From positions 930,001 through 994,000 of the forward strand of contig NZ_AP023057.1 of assembly GCF_016629565.1 (NCBI RefSeq): a stretch of 64,000 nt of DNA, given 5' to 3'. The stretch is from Nitratiruptor sp. YY08-10. GTDB lineage: Bacteria > Campylobacterota > Campylobacteria > Campylobacterales > Nitratiruptoraceae. The translations under genes and the position numbers were made by a program. The notes beneath the pieces were generated by a model, which had not been told where the DNA came from, did not search any database, and was given only the letters and a program-made list of their open reading frames with translations. Below are positions 45,740 to 53,791 of the stretch, one piece after another (position 1 is the first letter of the stretch; every line of letters starts with the position of its first letter).

Positions 45740-46429
45740 ATGCCGAAGAAAAAGCCAGAAGAGTGTCCAAGTATCCCCGGTTGGCTTGTAAGCTTCGGTG
45801 ATTTAATGTCACTGCTGTTGACTTTTTTTATATTGCTGTATGCAATGAGTACAGTGGATGTGACAAAAGCGTTAAAATTTCTCTCCTATTTTCAAGGAGA
45901 GCCAAATTATAAACCTATCCGTATCAGTGTTGTTCCTCCAATCGTTCCCTTTTCAACCAATGTTGTCAAAAAAGTCAAAAAAAGGATCAAACGAATCCTT
46001 CCTCCACATGCATATCAGCTGAGTATTACAACAAAATATGTGATGATACGGCTTTTTAATGATATCGTTTTTAAAGATACATCCTATCAATTGACAGAAA
46101 AAGCAAAGCAGACTCTCAAGGAGATTGCTCAAGTTTTGAAAAAATTGCCCAAGAATCAAAAATTCTACATAAAAGTCCATGGGTATGCAACTATAAAAGA
46201 TACTTCACAGCTTCCTCCAGATATCGTCGATGCTTGGGATCTAAGTATAAAACGAGCCGAGGCGGTTGCTTTTTATTTGATGAAGCAAGGGATCGATCCA
46301 TCCCGTTTTTTTATTGCAGGTTACGGAGATACAAGGCCTATTTATACATGGAATAATCCTCTTTTGAACAGACGAAATGATAGAGTAGAGATCTTTATCG
46401 AAGTTGATCAAAAAAAGGGGACTCAGTAG
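45740..46429 (+). CDS. MotB-like OmpA-domain protein (second, diverged copy)
   Basis: A 229-residue protein whose first 40 residues are nearly those of the first MotB (SIPGWLVSFGDLMSLLLTFF), including the ion-binding Asp D21, but whose periplasmic part is strongly diverged. The linker lacks the usual plug-like charge pattern, and the OmpA-like domain has GYATIKDTSQ in place of GYTDN and WNNPLLNRRNDRVEIF in the C-terminal helix. It could form hetero-stators with MotA or replace MotB under other conditions. AGGAGAGGAAT precedes the ATG. Its last bases overlap the convergent chorismate mutase gene. Confidence 0.85.
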   Translation: MPKKKPEECPSIPGWLVSFGDLMSLLLTFFILLYAMSTVDVTKALKFLSYFQGEPNYKPIRISVVPPIVPFSTNVVKKVKKRIKRILPPHAYQLSITTKYVMIRLFNDIVFKDTSYQLTEKAKQTLKEIAQVLKKLPKNQKFYIKVHGYATIKDTSQLPPDIVDAWDLSIKRAEAVAFYLMKQGIDPSRFFIAGYGDTRPIYTWNNPLLNRRNDRVEIFIEVDQKKGTQ

Positions 46430-46722
46430 GCTCCACCATTTTTGAACTCTTCTATCTCCATTTCTACCATTTTATCGATGAGGATTCGAAAGATATCTGC
46501 AACAAGATTGGGCGATATGCCAAGACTTCCTGCTAAATGGCGAACATGACTTAGTACATCATTGATTCTCTCATCGCTTTTGATCTCTTCAACACTCTCT
46601 TTAAATTTTGCAGCCTCTTTGACATATTTGCTTCGCTTGGCAATTAATCGTACAATTTCTTCATCAATTGAATCGATTTCTTTTCGAACTTCATCAAGAC
46701 TTCTGCACTCTTTTATATCCAT
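46423..46722 (-). CDS. chorismate mutase (AroQ type, monofunctional)
   Basis: A 99-residue all-helical AroQ-type domain with the pattern LDEVRKEIDSIDEEIVRLIAKR (quoted in parts: EVRKEIDSIDEEIV, RLIAKR) at the start and FRILIDKMVEMEIEEF at the end. It would convert chorismate to prephenate for phenylalanine and tyrosine. The ATG at 46722, five bases after AAGGAG, is preferred to the ATG at 46725 and a GTG at 46728. It starts over the xerH stop, and converges with the second motB-like gene with a 7-base overlap. Confidence 0.85.
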   Translation of the reverse strand: MDIKECRSLDEVRKEIDSIDEEIVRLIAKRSKYVKEAAKFKESVEEIKSDERINDVLSHVRHLAGSLGISPNLVADIFRILIDKMVEMEIEEFKNGGAY

Positions 46723-46724
46723 CA

Positions 46725-47783
46725 TCACTCCTTTTCTAACTCGTCCATAATACTTGCGGCTTTGTAAAGTTTATCTTCATCAAAATGGGTATAGATTCTT
46801 GATGTATCCAAACTGGCATGGCCCAATGTCTCTTGTACCAAAACCAAATCTTTACTCTTATTGTACAATAGTGTAGCAAAAGTATGCCTGAGCATGTGCG
46901 CACCGTTTTTCTCTTTGCGTATACCGCAGCTTAAAAGGATCTTTTCAACCATTCTACTGACATAAGCTTGGGTGAGAGGAGCGCCTTTTTTATTGCAAAA
47001 GAGGAGCCCTTTTTCACAGTTTCTTTTTTCAAGCCACTCTTCGAGATCCTTTTGAATTTTCTGCGCTTTTATCATGACAACTCTTGATTTATTCCCTTTG
47101 CCAATAATTTTTAGTAGATAAACATCATGTTGTAAAATCACATTTTTTATAGGAAGATGAATGGCTTCTGAGACACGGATACCAGTATAAAGAATCATTT
47201 TAATGATCGCTCTGTTTCTTGCAGCTACATCAGGTCGAAAGGGATAAGTGTCGATAGCATGCAAAAACTTTACTATCTCATCTTCACTTAAAAAAACAGG
47301 AAGTTTTTGACCCGCTTTTCCTCTCAGACCGCCCCAGTTTTTGAGTTCAATTTCATACAGATGTTTGTCTTCATTGTTTTTATTAATGTAACCGAAAAAA
47401 TTGATCATTGCAATACGATAGTTTTTTTTGGTTGCATCACTGAGACCTGCAGTAGAAGAGGCCAGAAAATCGACTATCATCTCTTCATCTATCTCTTTCA
47501 TAGATGCGAGTCCCAAAGTATGTAGATGTTTGTACAGTTTTTCTAAAGGTTTGTAGTATGTATTGACACCAATAAGACCTATGTTTCTTGCTTCTTTTAC
47601 TAACTCTCCAAGTTTTTCAATAGAATTTGTTCCTGTGGTCAGTGAATGGATGATATTGGCAAGTTTTTGTTGATCCTTGACTTGTCGATTGGATAGTGTT
47701 GTGAGTTTGAAACGGATATAGCGTTCTATCCAAAAACGAAGAGAATTTTCAAAATTGTCTTTAAAATCAAGTGGATATTTCAT
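46725..47783 (-). CDS. xerH: tyrosine recombinase XerH
   Basis: A 352-residue tyrosine recombinase of the single-Xer type used by Campylobacterota to resolve chromosome dimers at dif. The catalytic set is complete: R203 (YTGIRVSEAIHL), K229 or K232 (GKGNKSR), H296 and R299 (HMLRHTFA), H322 (LGHASLDTS) and the nucleophile Y331 (RIYTH). The N-terminal SAM-like DNA-binding domain (about 10-150) is longer than in XerC/D, as usual for XerH. A candidate dif site lies 35 bases upstream. The stop overlaps the chorismate mutase start. Confidence 0.92.
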   Translation of the reverse strand: MKYPLDFKDNFENSLRFWIERYIRFKLTTLSNRQVKDQQKLANIIHSLTTGTNSIEKLGELVKEARNIGLIGVNTYYKPLEKLYKHLHTLGLASMKEIDEEMIVDFLASSTAGLSDATKKNYRIAMINFFGYINKNNEDKHLYEIELKNWGGLRGKAGQKLPVFLSEDEIVKFLHAIDTYPFRPDVAARNRAIIKMILYTGIRVSEAIHLPIKNVILQHDVYLLKIIGKGNKSRVVMIKAQKIQKDLEEWLEKRNCEKGLLFCNKKGAPLTQAYVSRMVEKILLSCGIRKEKNGAHMLRHTFATLLYNKSKDLVLVQETLGHASLDTSRIYTHFDEDKLYKAASIMDELEKE

Positions 47784-47806
47784 CTATCTATTCCATTTTC
47801 GGTTGA

Positions 47807-47823
47807 AATACTAATTTAGTATT
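47807..47823. promoter_or_regulatory. 17-bp palindrome next to the candidate dif site
   Basis: AATACTAA (47807-47814) and TTAGTATT (47816-47823) are exact inverted repeats around one T. It lies 24-40 bases upstream of xerH and overlaps the left arm of the candidate dif site, so it may be an operator or part of the recombinase-binding region. Confidence 0.4.
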
Positions 47824-47845
47824 GAAAACTATAATTTTCAAACTT
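47818..47845. other. candidate difH recombination site
   Basis: Left arm AGTATTGAAAA (47818-47828), centre CTATAA (47829-47834), right arm TTTTCAAACTT (47835-47845). The right arm reversed reads AAGTTTGAAAA, matching the left arm in 8 of 11 positions, with a perfect inner TTGAAAA/TTTTCAA. Two 11-bp inverted arms around a 6-bp centre is the architecture of dif, and in this phylum dif lies close to xerH. The match is structural; it was not compared with a database. Confidence 0.6.
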
Positions 47846-47887
47846 TTATTTTTGTTTTGTGCGATACTATTCTATCAAATTTCTCAG

Positions 47888-47967
47888 TGAACATATGTTA
47901 ATATATATATGAACATCTGTTAATCATCATATTAACAGTTGTTCATTTTGTTATGAACAACTGTTAA
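47888..47967. promoter_or_regulatory. array of four operator-like motifs upstream of tetR
   Basis: Four 14-bp near-palindromes start at 47888, 47910, 47932 and 47954, exactly 22 bp apart: TGAACATATGTTAA, TGAACATCTGTTAA, TTAACAGTTGTTCA (inverted copy) and TGAACAACTGTTAA. The half-sites are TGAACA and TTAACA. The last one ends 19 bases before the tetR start. This is most simply a cooperative operator for the adjacent TetR-type repressor. The 22-bp step is about two helical turns, so all sites face one side of the DNA. Confidence 0.7.
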
Positions 47968-47986
47968 CTAACCTTTCGGAGAGCCT

Positions 47987-48610
47987 ATGAATACGCAATC
48001 TTTGGAAATTAAAGAAAAAAACACCAAGCAAAAAATATTAGATGCAGCACTTGATCTAATAGCAGAACATGGTTATTCAAAAGCTTCTGTTCGTATGATT
48101 GCAAAAGCGGTCGGAATTCGAGAAAGTGCGATTTACAACCACTTTTCGAACAAAAATGAGATCTTTTCAGCCATTGTAAAACAATTGTTCACTACTCCTT
48201 TTGATGATTTTTTTGAAAAAAAGCCTCCAAGTGAATATGCTAAAAAAGGAAAAAAATATCTTTTGGAGTATGTATCGACAGTCAAACTGATCAGTTTCGA
48301 TCAAAAACATGAAAAGTTGTTTCGAATTATTTTACAAGAGTTAATGAAAAGTAGCGAAATACGTAAAGGATTCATTGAACACTTTTTTAAAGAGAATATC
48401 AAGAATCTCTCAAGCGCTTTTTTTATTATGATGCAAGAAGGTCTTATACGATCAAACGATCCCATTGTAACTGCTCAAGAGTTTTTCGCTCCACTGTTTT
48501 ACTATAGGCTGCAAATCACCCTCTTTCGCTTGGAAAATATGCCGACGAATGCTTTGTCATCCATCTTTGAAAAACATGTCGATTTTTTTTGGGAAAGTAT
48601 TATGTTGTAG
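47987..48610 (+). CDS. TetR/AcrR family transcriptional regulator
   Basis: A 207-residue repressor with a TetR N-terminal helix-turn-helix (about residues 15-60): KILDAALDLIAEHGYSKASV, then IAKAVGIRESAIYNHFSNKNEIF. The C-terminal ligand-binding half (about 65-205) is helical and not assignable to a ligand. CGGAGAG precedes the ATG. The four-site array just upstream suggests autoregulation. No efflux or metabolic gene follows in the same direction; the RND pump gene lies far away at 3-6 kb. It converges on hypA with 7 bases between stops. Confidence 0.88.
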   Translation: MNTQSLEIKEKNTKQKILDAALDLIAEHGYSKASVRMIAKAVGIRESAIYNHFSNKNEIFSAIVKQLFTTPFDDFFEKKPPSEYAKKGKKYLLEYVSTVKLISFDQKHEKLFRIILQELMKSSEIRKGFIEHFFKENIKNLSSAFFIMMQEGLIRSNDPIVTAQEFFAPLFYYRLQITLFRLENMPTNALSSIFEKHVDFFWESIML

Positions 48611-48617
48611 TCTCAAT

Positions 48618-48965
48618 TTAGCTCATGTCAAGTTGCATGAGAATCATATCTTCTCCATCGATAATCTCTAAATCTACATCTCCACATTGTTTGCATTCAT
48701 AAAATATCTCATTTTTTTCAAACCGGCTCTCTTTTTTGCATGTACGGCATTTTGCAATAATTGGCTGAATGATCATCTCAAGCTCTGCATCGCTGCAAAG
48801 TGTACCCTCTTTGAATGTATCAAATGCAATTTTTAAAAGATGAGCTTCTACGCCACTCATGACACCAATTTTCATAACGACTCTTTCTACTTTCGTGGCG
48901 TTATGTTTTTTCGCGTTCTCTTCAATTAAATCCAGCATGCTTTGCACTATGGAATACTCATGCAT
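48618..48965 (-). CDS. hypA: hydrogenase nickel-incorporation protein HypA
   Basis: HypA is the nickel chaperone of NiFe hydrogenase maturation (and in Helicobacter also serves urease). The start is the ATG at 48963-48965, which gives MHEYSIVQ with the nickel-binding His2; AGGAG precedes it. The zinc site is formed by CRTCKK and CKQCGD (about residues 73-96). Length 115 is standard. The start overlaps the hypX stop by 8 bases, so HypA is the last gene of a seven-gene operon. Confidence 0.94.
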   Translation of the reverse strand: MHEYSIVQSMLDLIEENAKKHNATKVERVVMKIGVMSGVEAHLLKIAFDTFKEGTLCSDAELEMIIQPIIAKCRTCKKESRFEKNEIFYECKQCGDVDLEIIDGEDMILMQLDMS

Positions 48966-50637
48966 TTTTTCTCCTATGTTTTGCAATTCTTAGAGGCGTT
49001 TTGGTTGGGCATATTTTATAGACAAAATTGTGGCGCAGTTTGTGAAAATCACTTTTTGGATCCCGAAACTGAGGATACATTTTCTCAAGTTCATTTTCTA
49101 CGCACTCTTGAATATACTCTTCATCCTGCTCTAGCCGGTCTCTCTTTTGATCACGTAGTTCATAAAATCTCTCTTCATCTTGTGCTAGTTGCAGAGCAAA
49201 AGATTCAACCTCTTGAAAATCTTTGAAAACTTCATCAATAAGACCAATACTTTTGGCTTCTTGAGCATTGATAGGCAAGGCTTCATCCAAAAGCTTCTGT
49301 GCTGTCTCTTTCCCAACTCTTCGTGGTAGTGTATAAGTATGATATTCACTGCCGCTAAGGCCTATCGTTTTATAGTGGGGATTGAGTACGATGCCGCTTT
49401 TAGCAAAAACAAAGTCTCCCACAAGCCCTAAAAATACGCCCCCTGCGCCTGCATTTGCCCTAAATGCCGTAATGGTTAGGATATCATCGCTAAAAAGGAT
49501 CGTCTTAATGAGATTATTCATAGCGTTGATGTTGCTCCAGCCATCTTCACCTTGTTTTTTGCTATCTTCCAAAATCGTCAAATGAATCCCATTGCTAAAA
49601 AACTGCTCGCCACCCATTAAAACAAGAACATCCATTTCATCTTTTAATGTTTCTATCGCATATTTCAGACGGATACACTGCTCGCTACTCATGGCACCAT
49701 TATAGAAATCAAATGCCAAAAAGCCCACATTTTGCTTTTGATAAAAGGTAATCTCTTTAAATGTCGGCAAATCTGGATCCACATACAAAGAAATGCGCTC
49801 TTCTTTGATCCCTTTAAGACGATCTTTTAGGACATAGGTTGAGGGGAGTTTGATTTGTCGAATACCATTTGTTATCTCTGTCATTTGCTGGATCCAAACG
49901 GCACCATCGATCGTTTTAACCAAAACTGCACCATCTCTTTTTGCCAAAATCTCTTTCGGTTTTGCCTCTTTTTTCTCAAGCCCGGTTTGCTCTTTTACTG
50001 CTCCAAAAAGATAAACTTCACAATCAAAAAATCGATCTTTGACACCTGGATAGTTATCGGATGCATTGAGTTTTTGTATGATCGTTTCGCTAGAGTCTTT
50101 GTTCCATTCAATCGCTCTTGAGCTTTGTGTCACTTTTGGATGCAAAGGTTTTTTCGGATTTGTCAAAGGTTTTTTTTCACATTTTAGTTTCTCAATCAGC
50201 TCATCAACTAGCTCGATAGCCAAATCGCTCACTACTGTTCGATAGAGATACCCTTTCGTTGCATGTTCGGGCAAAGAGAAGTTTCTGTGTCCCCATACGG
50301 CTCCTGCATCAAACTCCTCATCAGCTTCCAAAATAGATACGCCCCATTCTTTCATATTATTTAATATGGCATTATCGAGTGCATAGGCACCTCTATCTCC
50401 GAAGGGACCAGGATGGATAATAAAGGTCGGGTATTTGGTAAAAATTTCTTTTGGGATCTTTTTTGTAAGATAGGTGGCTAAAATGAGATCTGGAGCAAAA
50501 AGATTTGCACCTTCTATTACTGTTTTGTCATTAATAGCATACTCTACACTTACATCATACCCTATCTCTTTAAGATGACAAAAAACTTTTTGCGTCAAAC
50601 TATTAAATGTGTTACACAGTAAAAGTATTCTTAGCAT
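48958..50637 (-). CDS. hypX: HypX, CO-forming formyltransferase/crotonase-like maturation enzyme
   Basis: A 559-residue two-domain protein. Residues about 1-260 are a formyl-tetrahydrofolate transferase-like domain with HPGPFGDRG at 75-83 and D110 in EEFDAGAVW as likely catalytic residues; residues about 300-545 are a crotonase-like domain with [11 protein letters not shown] and the HypX hallmark [20 protein letters not shown]. HypX makes the CO ligand of the NiFe(CN)2CO centre from N10-formyl-THF under oxic conditions. The ATG at 50637 overlaps the hypE stop; the formyltransferase starts right there, so an upstream in-frame start is unlikely. Confidence 0.9.
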   Translation of the reverse strand: MLRILLLCNTFNSLTQKVFCHLKEIGYDVSVEYAINDKTVIEGANLFAPDLILATYLTKKIPKEIFTKYPTFIIHPGPFGDRGAYALDNAILNNMKEWGVSILEADEEFDAGAVWGHRNFSLPEHATKGYLYRTVVSDLAIELVDELIEKLKCEKKPLTNPKKPLHPKVTQSSRAIEWNKDSSETIIQKLNASDNYPGVKDRFFDCEVYLFGAVKEQTGLEKKEAKPKEILAKRDGAVLVKTIDGAVWIQQMTEITNGIRQIKLPSTYVLKDRLKGIKEERISLYVDPDLPTFKEITFYQKQNVGFLAFDFYNGAMSSEQCIRLKYAIETLKDEMDVLVLMGGEQFFSNGIHLTILEDSKKQGEDGWSNINAMNNLIKTILFSDDILTITAFRANAGAGGVFLGLVGDFVFAKSGIVLNPHYKTIGLSGSEYHTYTLPRRVGKETAQKLLDEALPINAQEAKSIGLIDEVFKDFQEVESFALQLAQDEERFYELRDQKRDRLEQDEEYIQECVENELEKMYPQFRDPKSDFHKLRHNFVYKICPTKTPLRIAKHRRKNA

Positions 50638-51623
50638 ATTCGTGGCAAAATTTCCCCGGTTGGCATATCCAAAAACCGTTTTGTTCCCCATTCACTTTCT
50701 AAAATTACGCGCCCAGGATAGGAATCTCTCACCTCTCCGACGATCGCAGCATGAGGATTATGTTTTTGTAAAATCTCTTGAGCCTTTCTTGCATCTTTTT
50801 GTTCAACTACCAATACAAAAGTTCCCTCATTTGCCAAAACAAATGGCTCAAAACCAAGTATCTCGCATATTCCTCGTACCCCTTCATCAATACTAAATCT
50901 GCCCTCTTCTATTTCCATTGTTGTATTGGTTGCCATGGCCCACTCGTTCAAAACTGCAGCAACTCCTCCTCGCGTTGCATCACGCATAGCTTTAATCTCA
51001 ATGTCTGCTTCAATAAGTTCTTCTACAATTGGCCACAACGATTTACAGTCACTTTCAATACTGTTCGAAAGCTCAATTCCTTCACGACCTGCAAAAATGG
51101 CAGCTCCATGTCTTGCAATGTCACCGCTTACTAAAAGTTTGTCTCCTACTGCAATATTTTCTTGTGAAGAGTGGATGACTCTTTCTCCAATGGCAGAGAC
51201 GTTTATATAGACTCCATCGCAACTTCCTTTTGGAACCACCTTCGTATCACCCGTTACGATCCATGCACCGTTGATGGAAAGCTCTTTTTTCATACTTCGT
51301 ACGATTTTTTCCAAATCGCGCAGCAAAAACCCCTCTTCTATGATAAAGGAAAGGCTTAGAAATTTTGGTTTTGCTCCCATCATAGCCAAGTCGTTACAAG
51401 CTCCGGCAATGGCTAGTTTTCCGATATCTCCACCAGGGAAAAAGAGAGGAGAAATGGTAAATGAATCTGTCGTAAAAACAGGGTTTTCGAGTGGTGGTAA
51501 AGGTGTGGCATCTTCAGCTTTTGTAAGATATTCATTTTTTAAATGGCGTTGAATCGTTTTTTGAATGAGTTCCATATTCTCTATCCCGCCATTGCCCATA
51601 GCAAGGGTAACAACTTTTTTCAT
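50631..51623 (-). CDS. hypE: hydrogenase maturation protein HypE
   Basis: HypE dehydrates the C-terminal thiocarboxamide (made by HypF) to a thiocyanate that supplies the CN ligands. The 330-residue protein has the AIR-synthase fold with FTTDSFTISPLFFPGGDIGKLA (quoted in parts: FTTDSFTISPLFFPGGDIG, KLA) and AMRDATRGGVAAVLNEWA, and it ends in PRIC, the Cys that carries the cyanide precursor. AGGAGGT is 5 bases before the ATG, which overlaps the hypD stop (ATGA). Confidence 0.96.
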   Translation of the reverse strand: MKKVVTLAMGNGGIENMELIQKTIQRHLKNEYLTKAEDATPLPPLENPVFTTDSFTISPLFFPGGDIGKLAIAGACNDLAMMGAKPKFLSLSFIIEEGFLLRDLEKIVRSMKKELSINGAWIVTGDTKVVPKGSCDGVYINVSAIGERVIHSSQENIAVGDKLLVSGDIARHGAAIFAGREGIELSNSIESDCKSLWPIVEELIEADIEIKAMRDATRGGVAAVLNEWAMATNTTMEIEEGRFSIDEGVRGICEILGFEPFVLANEGTFVLVVEQKDARKAQEILQKHNPHAAIVGEVRDSYPGRVILESEWGTKRFLDMPTGEILPRIC

Positions 51624-52762
51624 TGTACCTCCTGCAAAAGATTGCCATATTTATAGTATGCAGCACATGCTCCTTCACTGCTTACCATGCAACTGCCAAG
51701 CGGTTTTTGTGGCGTACAGGCAGTGCCAAAGACCTGACACTCAGTCGGTTTTGCCATTCCACGCAAAATATCACCACAGATACAGAGTTTGTGATCCTCA
51801 ATCTCCTCTTTAGGAAGGCTATAAAGCTTTTCAGCATCCAAATGTTCATACTCATCTTTTAATCTCCACGCACTTTTTGGGATATTTCCAAGTCCCCGCC
51901 ACTTGAAAAGTTCTCTTTTTTCAAAATATTTTTCAATCAACTTTTGGGCATTGAGATTTCCATCACGGTTCACACTTCTTTTATATTGGATCTCTACTTC
52001 ACAGCGATCTTCCAAAAATTGACGAATAATCATCAAGACGCCTTCCATTACATCCACTGGCTCAAACCCAGCGACAACCACAGGACGTTTGTATTTCGTT
52101 GGAAACTCTTCATAGATCTTGCTTCCCGTAATGACGCTTACATGGCTTGGTCCCAAAAACGCGTCGATTTGGTTGTTGTAGCTGTCGATATGCTCATCAC
52201 GGCTATCAATTAGTTCTCTCATCACTTCTGGAACCGTAACATGATTGATATGATAGAAAATATTTTTTATATTTTGTTTTAAAGCATTCTCGATGAGTGC
52301 TGCCGTCATCGGTGTTGTGGTCTCAAAACCGATAGCAAAAAAGATAATCTTTTTCGTAGGATTCTCTTTTGCAATCTTCAATACATCTAATGGGCTATAT
52401 ACAAATCGGACATCTGCTCCTTTGCTTCTTGCATCTTGCAAGCTCCCCCTGCTTCCTGGCACTTTAATCATGTCTCCAAGAGTGCATAAAATTACATCCT
52501 CTTGCATAGCCAAAATATAGGCATGATCGATCCGCTCTTTCGGCATGATGCAGACCGGACATCCTGGACCATGGATGAAGCGAATATTTTTGGGCAAAAG
52601 CTGCAAGAGACCATACTTCATAATCGTATGGGTATGTCCTCCGCATACTTCCATGATATTGATAGGATGATCAAGTTTTTGCGCTTCTTGATTGATTGCT
52701 TTTGATAAAGCTTTGATGGCTTTGGGGTCACGAAATTTTTCATAAAAATCTTTAAGTTCCAC
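51620..52762 (-). CDS. hypD: hydrogenase maturation protein HypD
   Basis: HypD is the 4Fe-4S scaffold on which the Fe(CN)2CO unit is assembled with HypC. Conserved motifs: IMEVCGGHTHTIMKYG, HGPGCPVCIMPKERID, FAIGFETTTPMTAAL and, near the end, the cluster-ligand region CICGDILRG, TECQVFGTACTP and GSCMVSSEGACAAYY. The GTG at 52762 is chosen because it has AGGAG with a 6-base spacer and gives MELKDFYEKFR; an ATG two codons upstream directly abuts the AGGAG. Length 380. Overlaps hypC. Confidence 0.94.
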   Translation of the reverse strand: MELKDFYEKFRDPKAIKALSKAINQEAQKLDHPINIMEVCGGHTHTIMKYGLLQLLPKNIRFIHGPGCPVCIMPKERIDHAYILAMQEDVILCTLGDMIKVPGSRGSLQDARSKGADVRFVYSPLDVLKIAKENPTKKIIFFAIGFETTTPMTAALIENALKQNIKNIFYHINHVTVPEVMRELIDSRDEHIDSYNNQIDAFLGPSHVSVITGSKIYEEFPTKYKRPVVVAGFEPVDVMEGVLMIIRQFLEDRCEVEIQYKRSVNRDGNLNAQKLIEKYFEKRELFKWRGLGNIPKSAWRLKDEYEHLDAEKLYSLPKEEIEDHKLCICGDILRGMAKPTECQVFGTACTPQKPLGSCMVSSEGACAAYYKYGNLLQEVQ

Positions 52763-53045
52763 TACCATCTCCTGGACAGTTGTCACTCTCCTTGATAAGC
52801 TGATTCTTTTCAGCCTCTTCCATCTTCTCAATAATCTCTTGATACAAAGCTATGGACTCTTTTGCATACTCCTCATCGATGATATTCATAGCATAACCGA
52901 TATGAATAAGTACGAAATCACCCACTTTGACTTCATCGGCGATAAAATCTATTCCAACTTCTCTTTGCACACCCAATGTATCCACAATCGCCGTACACTT
53001 TTTTTGATCGATGCTTACAACTTTGCTTGGAATGGATAGACACAT
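52752..53045 (-). CDS. hypC: hydrogenase assembly chaperone HypC
   Basis: HypC carries the Fe(CN)2CO precursor with HypD to the large subunit. MCLSIPSKVVSID at the N-terminus includes Cys2, the essential ligand, and the OB-like core VGDFVLIHIGYAMNIID is typical. At 97 residues it is a little longer than usual because of an acidic C-terminal tail. It shares one base with hypB upstream and overlaps hypD downstream. Confidence 0.95.
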   Translation of the reverse strand: MCLSIPSKVVSIDQKKCTAIVDTLGVQREVGIDFIADEVKVGDFVLIHIGYAMNIIDEEYAKESIALYQEIIEKMEEAEKNQLIKESDNCPGDGSGT

Positions 53046-53782
53046 CAGCGCATCTCCTTTTTAAACATAATCCACTGAGCCATTCTTTTTATAGACTCTT
53101 CATCTTTTGTAGAGACTTCCAAAATATCAACATTTGGTTTGAGTCTTCTTGCTCTCTCTTTGGCTTTTTGCACGTCAAAATCAAAGTATGGCAAAAGATC
53201 GGTTTTTGTAATGAGTACAAGATCTGCTTGTCGAAACATCACCGGATACTTTTCTATCTTGTCATCTCCTTCGGGAACACTGACTAAAACGATATTGAGA
53301 TGTGCCCCTACATCATAACTTGCAGGACAAACCAAATTGCCAACATTTTCGATAAAGCAGACATCAATATCACTTAGATCTATATGATGTAATCCATCAT
53401 GCACCATGAAAGCATCCAGATGACATGCACTTCCCGTAGTGATTTGGTAAGCCTGAATCCCTTTTGCTCTGATGCGATCTGCATCCCTGTTTGTTTCCAA
53501 ATCTCCTTCAATCACTGCAAATTTGAATCTATCTATTTCAGCCAACTTCTCTAGAAGGGTTGTCTTACCACTTCCTGGACTACTCATAAGATTGATTGCC
53601 AAAACATCGGCTCTATCAAAATGAGCCCTGTTGTGGGCTGCTTCATGATCATTTTTATCCAAGATTTTTGTAATCACTTCAATCGTTTTTGTATCACTCA
53701 ACTGGGGATTTGTATGAAGCTCATGTTTGTGATCATGATGGTGATGGTGTTCAGTTATACTACATCCGCAATCTTTGCACAT
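53045..53782 (-). CDS. hypB: hydrogenase nickel-incorporation GTPase HypB
   Basis: HypB is the GTPase that loads nickel with HypA. It starts MCKDCGC, the high-affinity nickel CXXCXC site, followed by a His-rich stretch (ITEHHHHHDHKHELH, about residues 9-23) that could store nickel. Walker A is SSPGSGKTTLLEK, the metal site region is GDLETNRDADRI and CHLDAFM, and G4 is LITKTDLLP. Length 245. AAGGAG is 7 bases before the ATG. The His-rich element is absent in some relatives. Confidence 0.96.
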   Translation of the reverse strand: MCKDCGCSITEHHHHHDHKHELHTNPQLSDTKTIEVITKILDKNDHEAAHNRAHFDRADVLAINLMSSPGSGKTTLLEKLAEIDRFKFAVIEGDLETNRDADRIRAKGIQAYQITTGSACHLDAFMVHDGLHHIDLSDIDVCFIENVGNLVCPASYDVGAHLNIVLVSVPEGDDKIEKYPVMFRQADLVLITKTDLLPYFDFDVQKAKERARRLKPNVDILEVSTKDEESIKRMAQWIMFKKEMR

Positions 53783-53791
53783 TTTGACTCC

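Noticed and set aside
46423-46722. Isochorismate pyruvate lyase (PchB-like)
   Set aside because: Same fold, but no siderophore or salicylate genes are near; chorismate mutase is the simpler call.
47888-47967. CRISPR array or iteron-type replication origin
   Set aside because: The repeats are 14 bp with 8-bp, partly similar spacers and one inverted copy, which does not fit CRISPR. No dnaA, rep or DnaA-box cluster is near, and a tetR gene is adjacent, so operators are the simpler reading.
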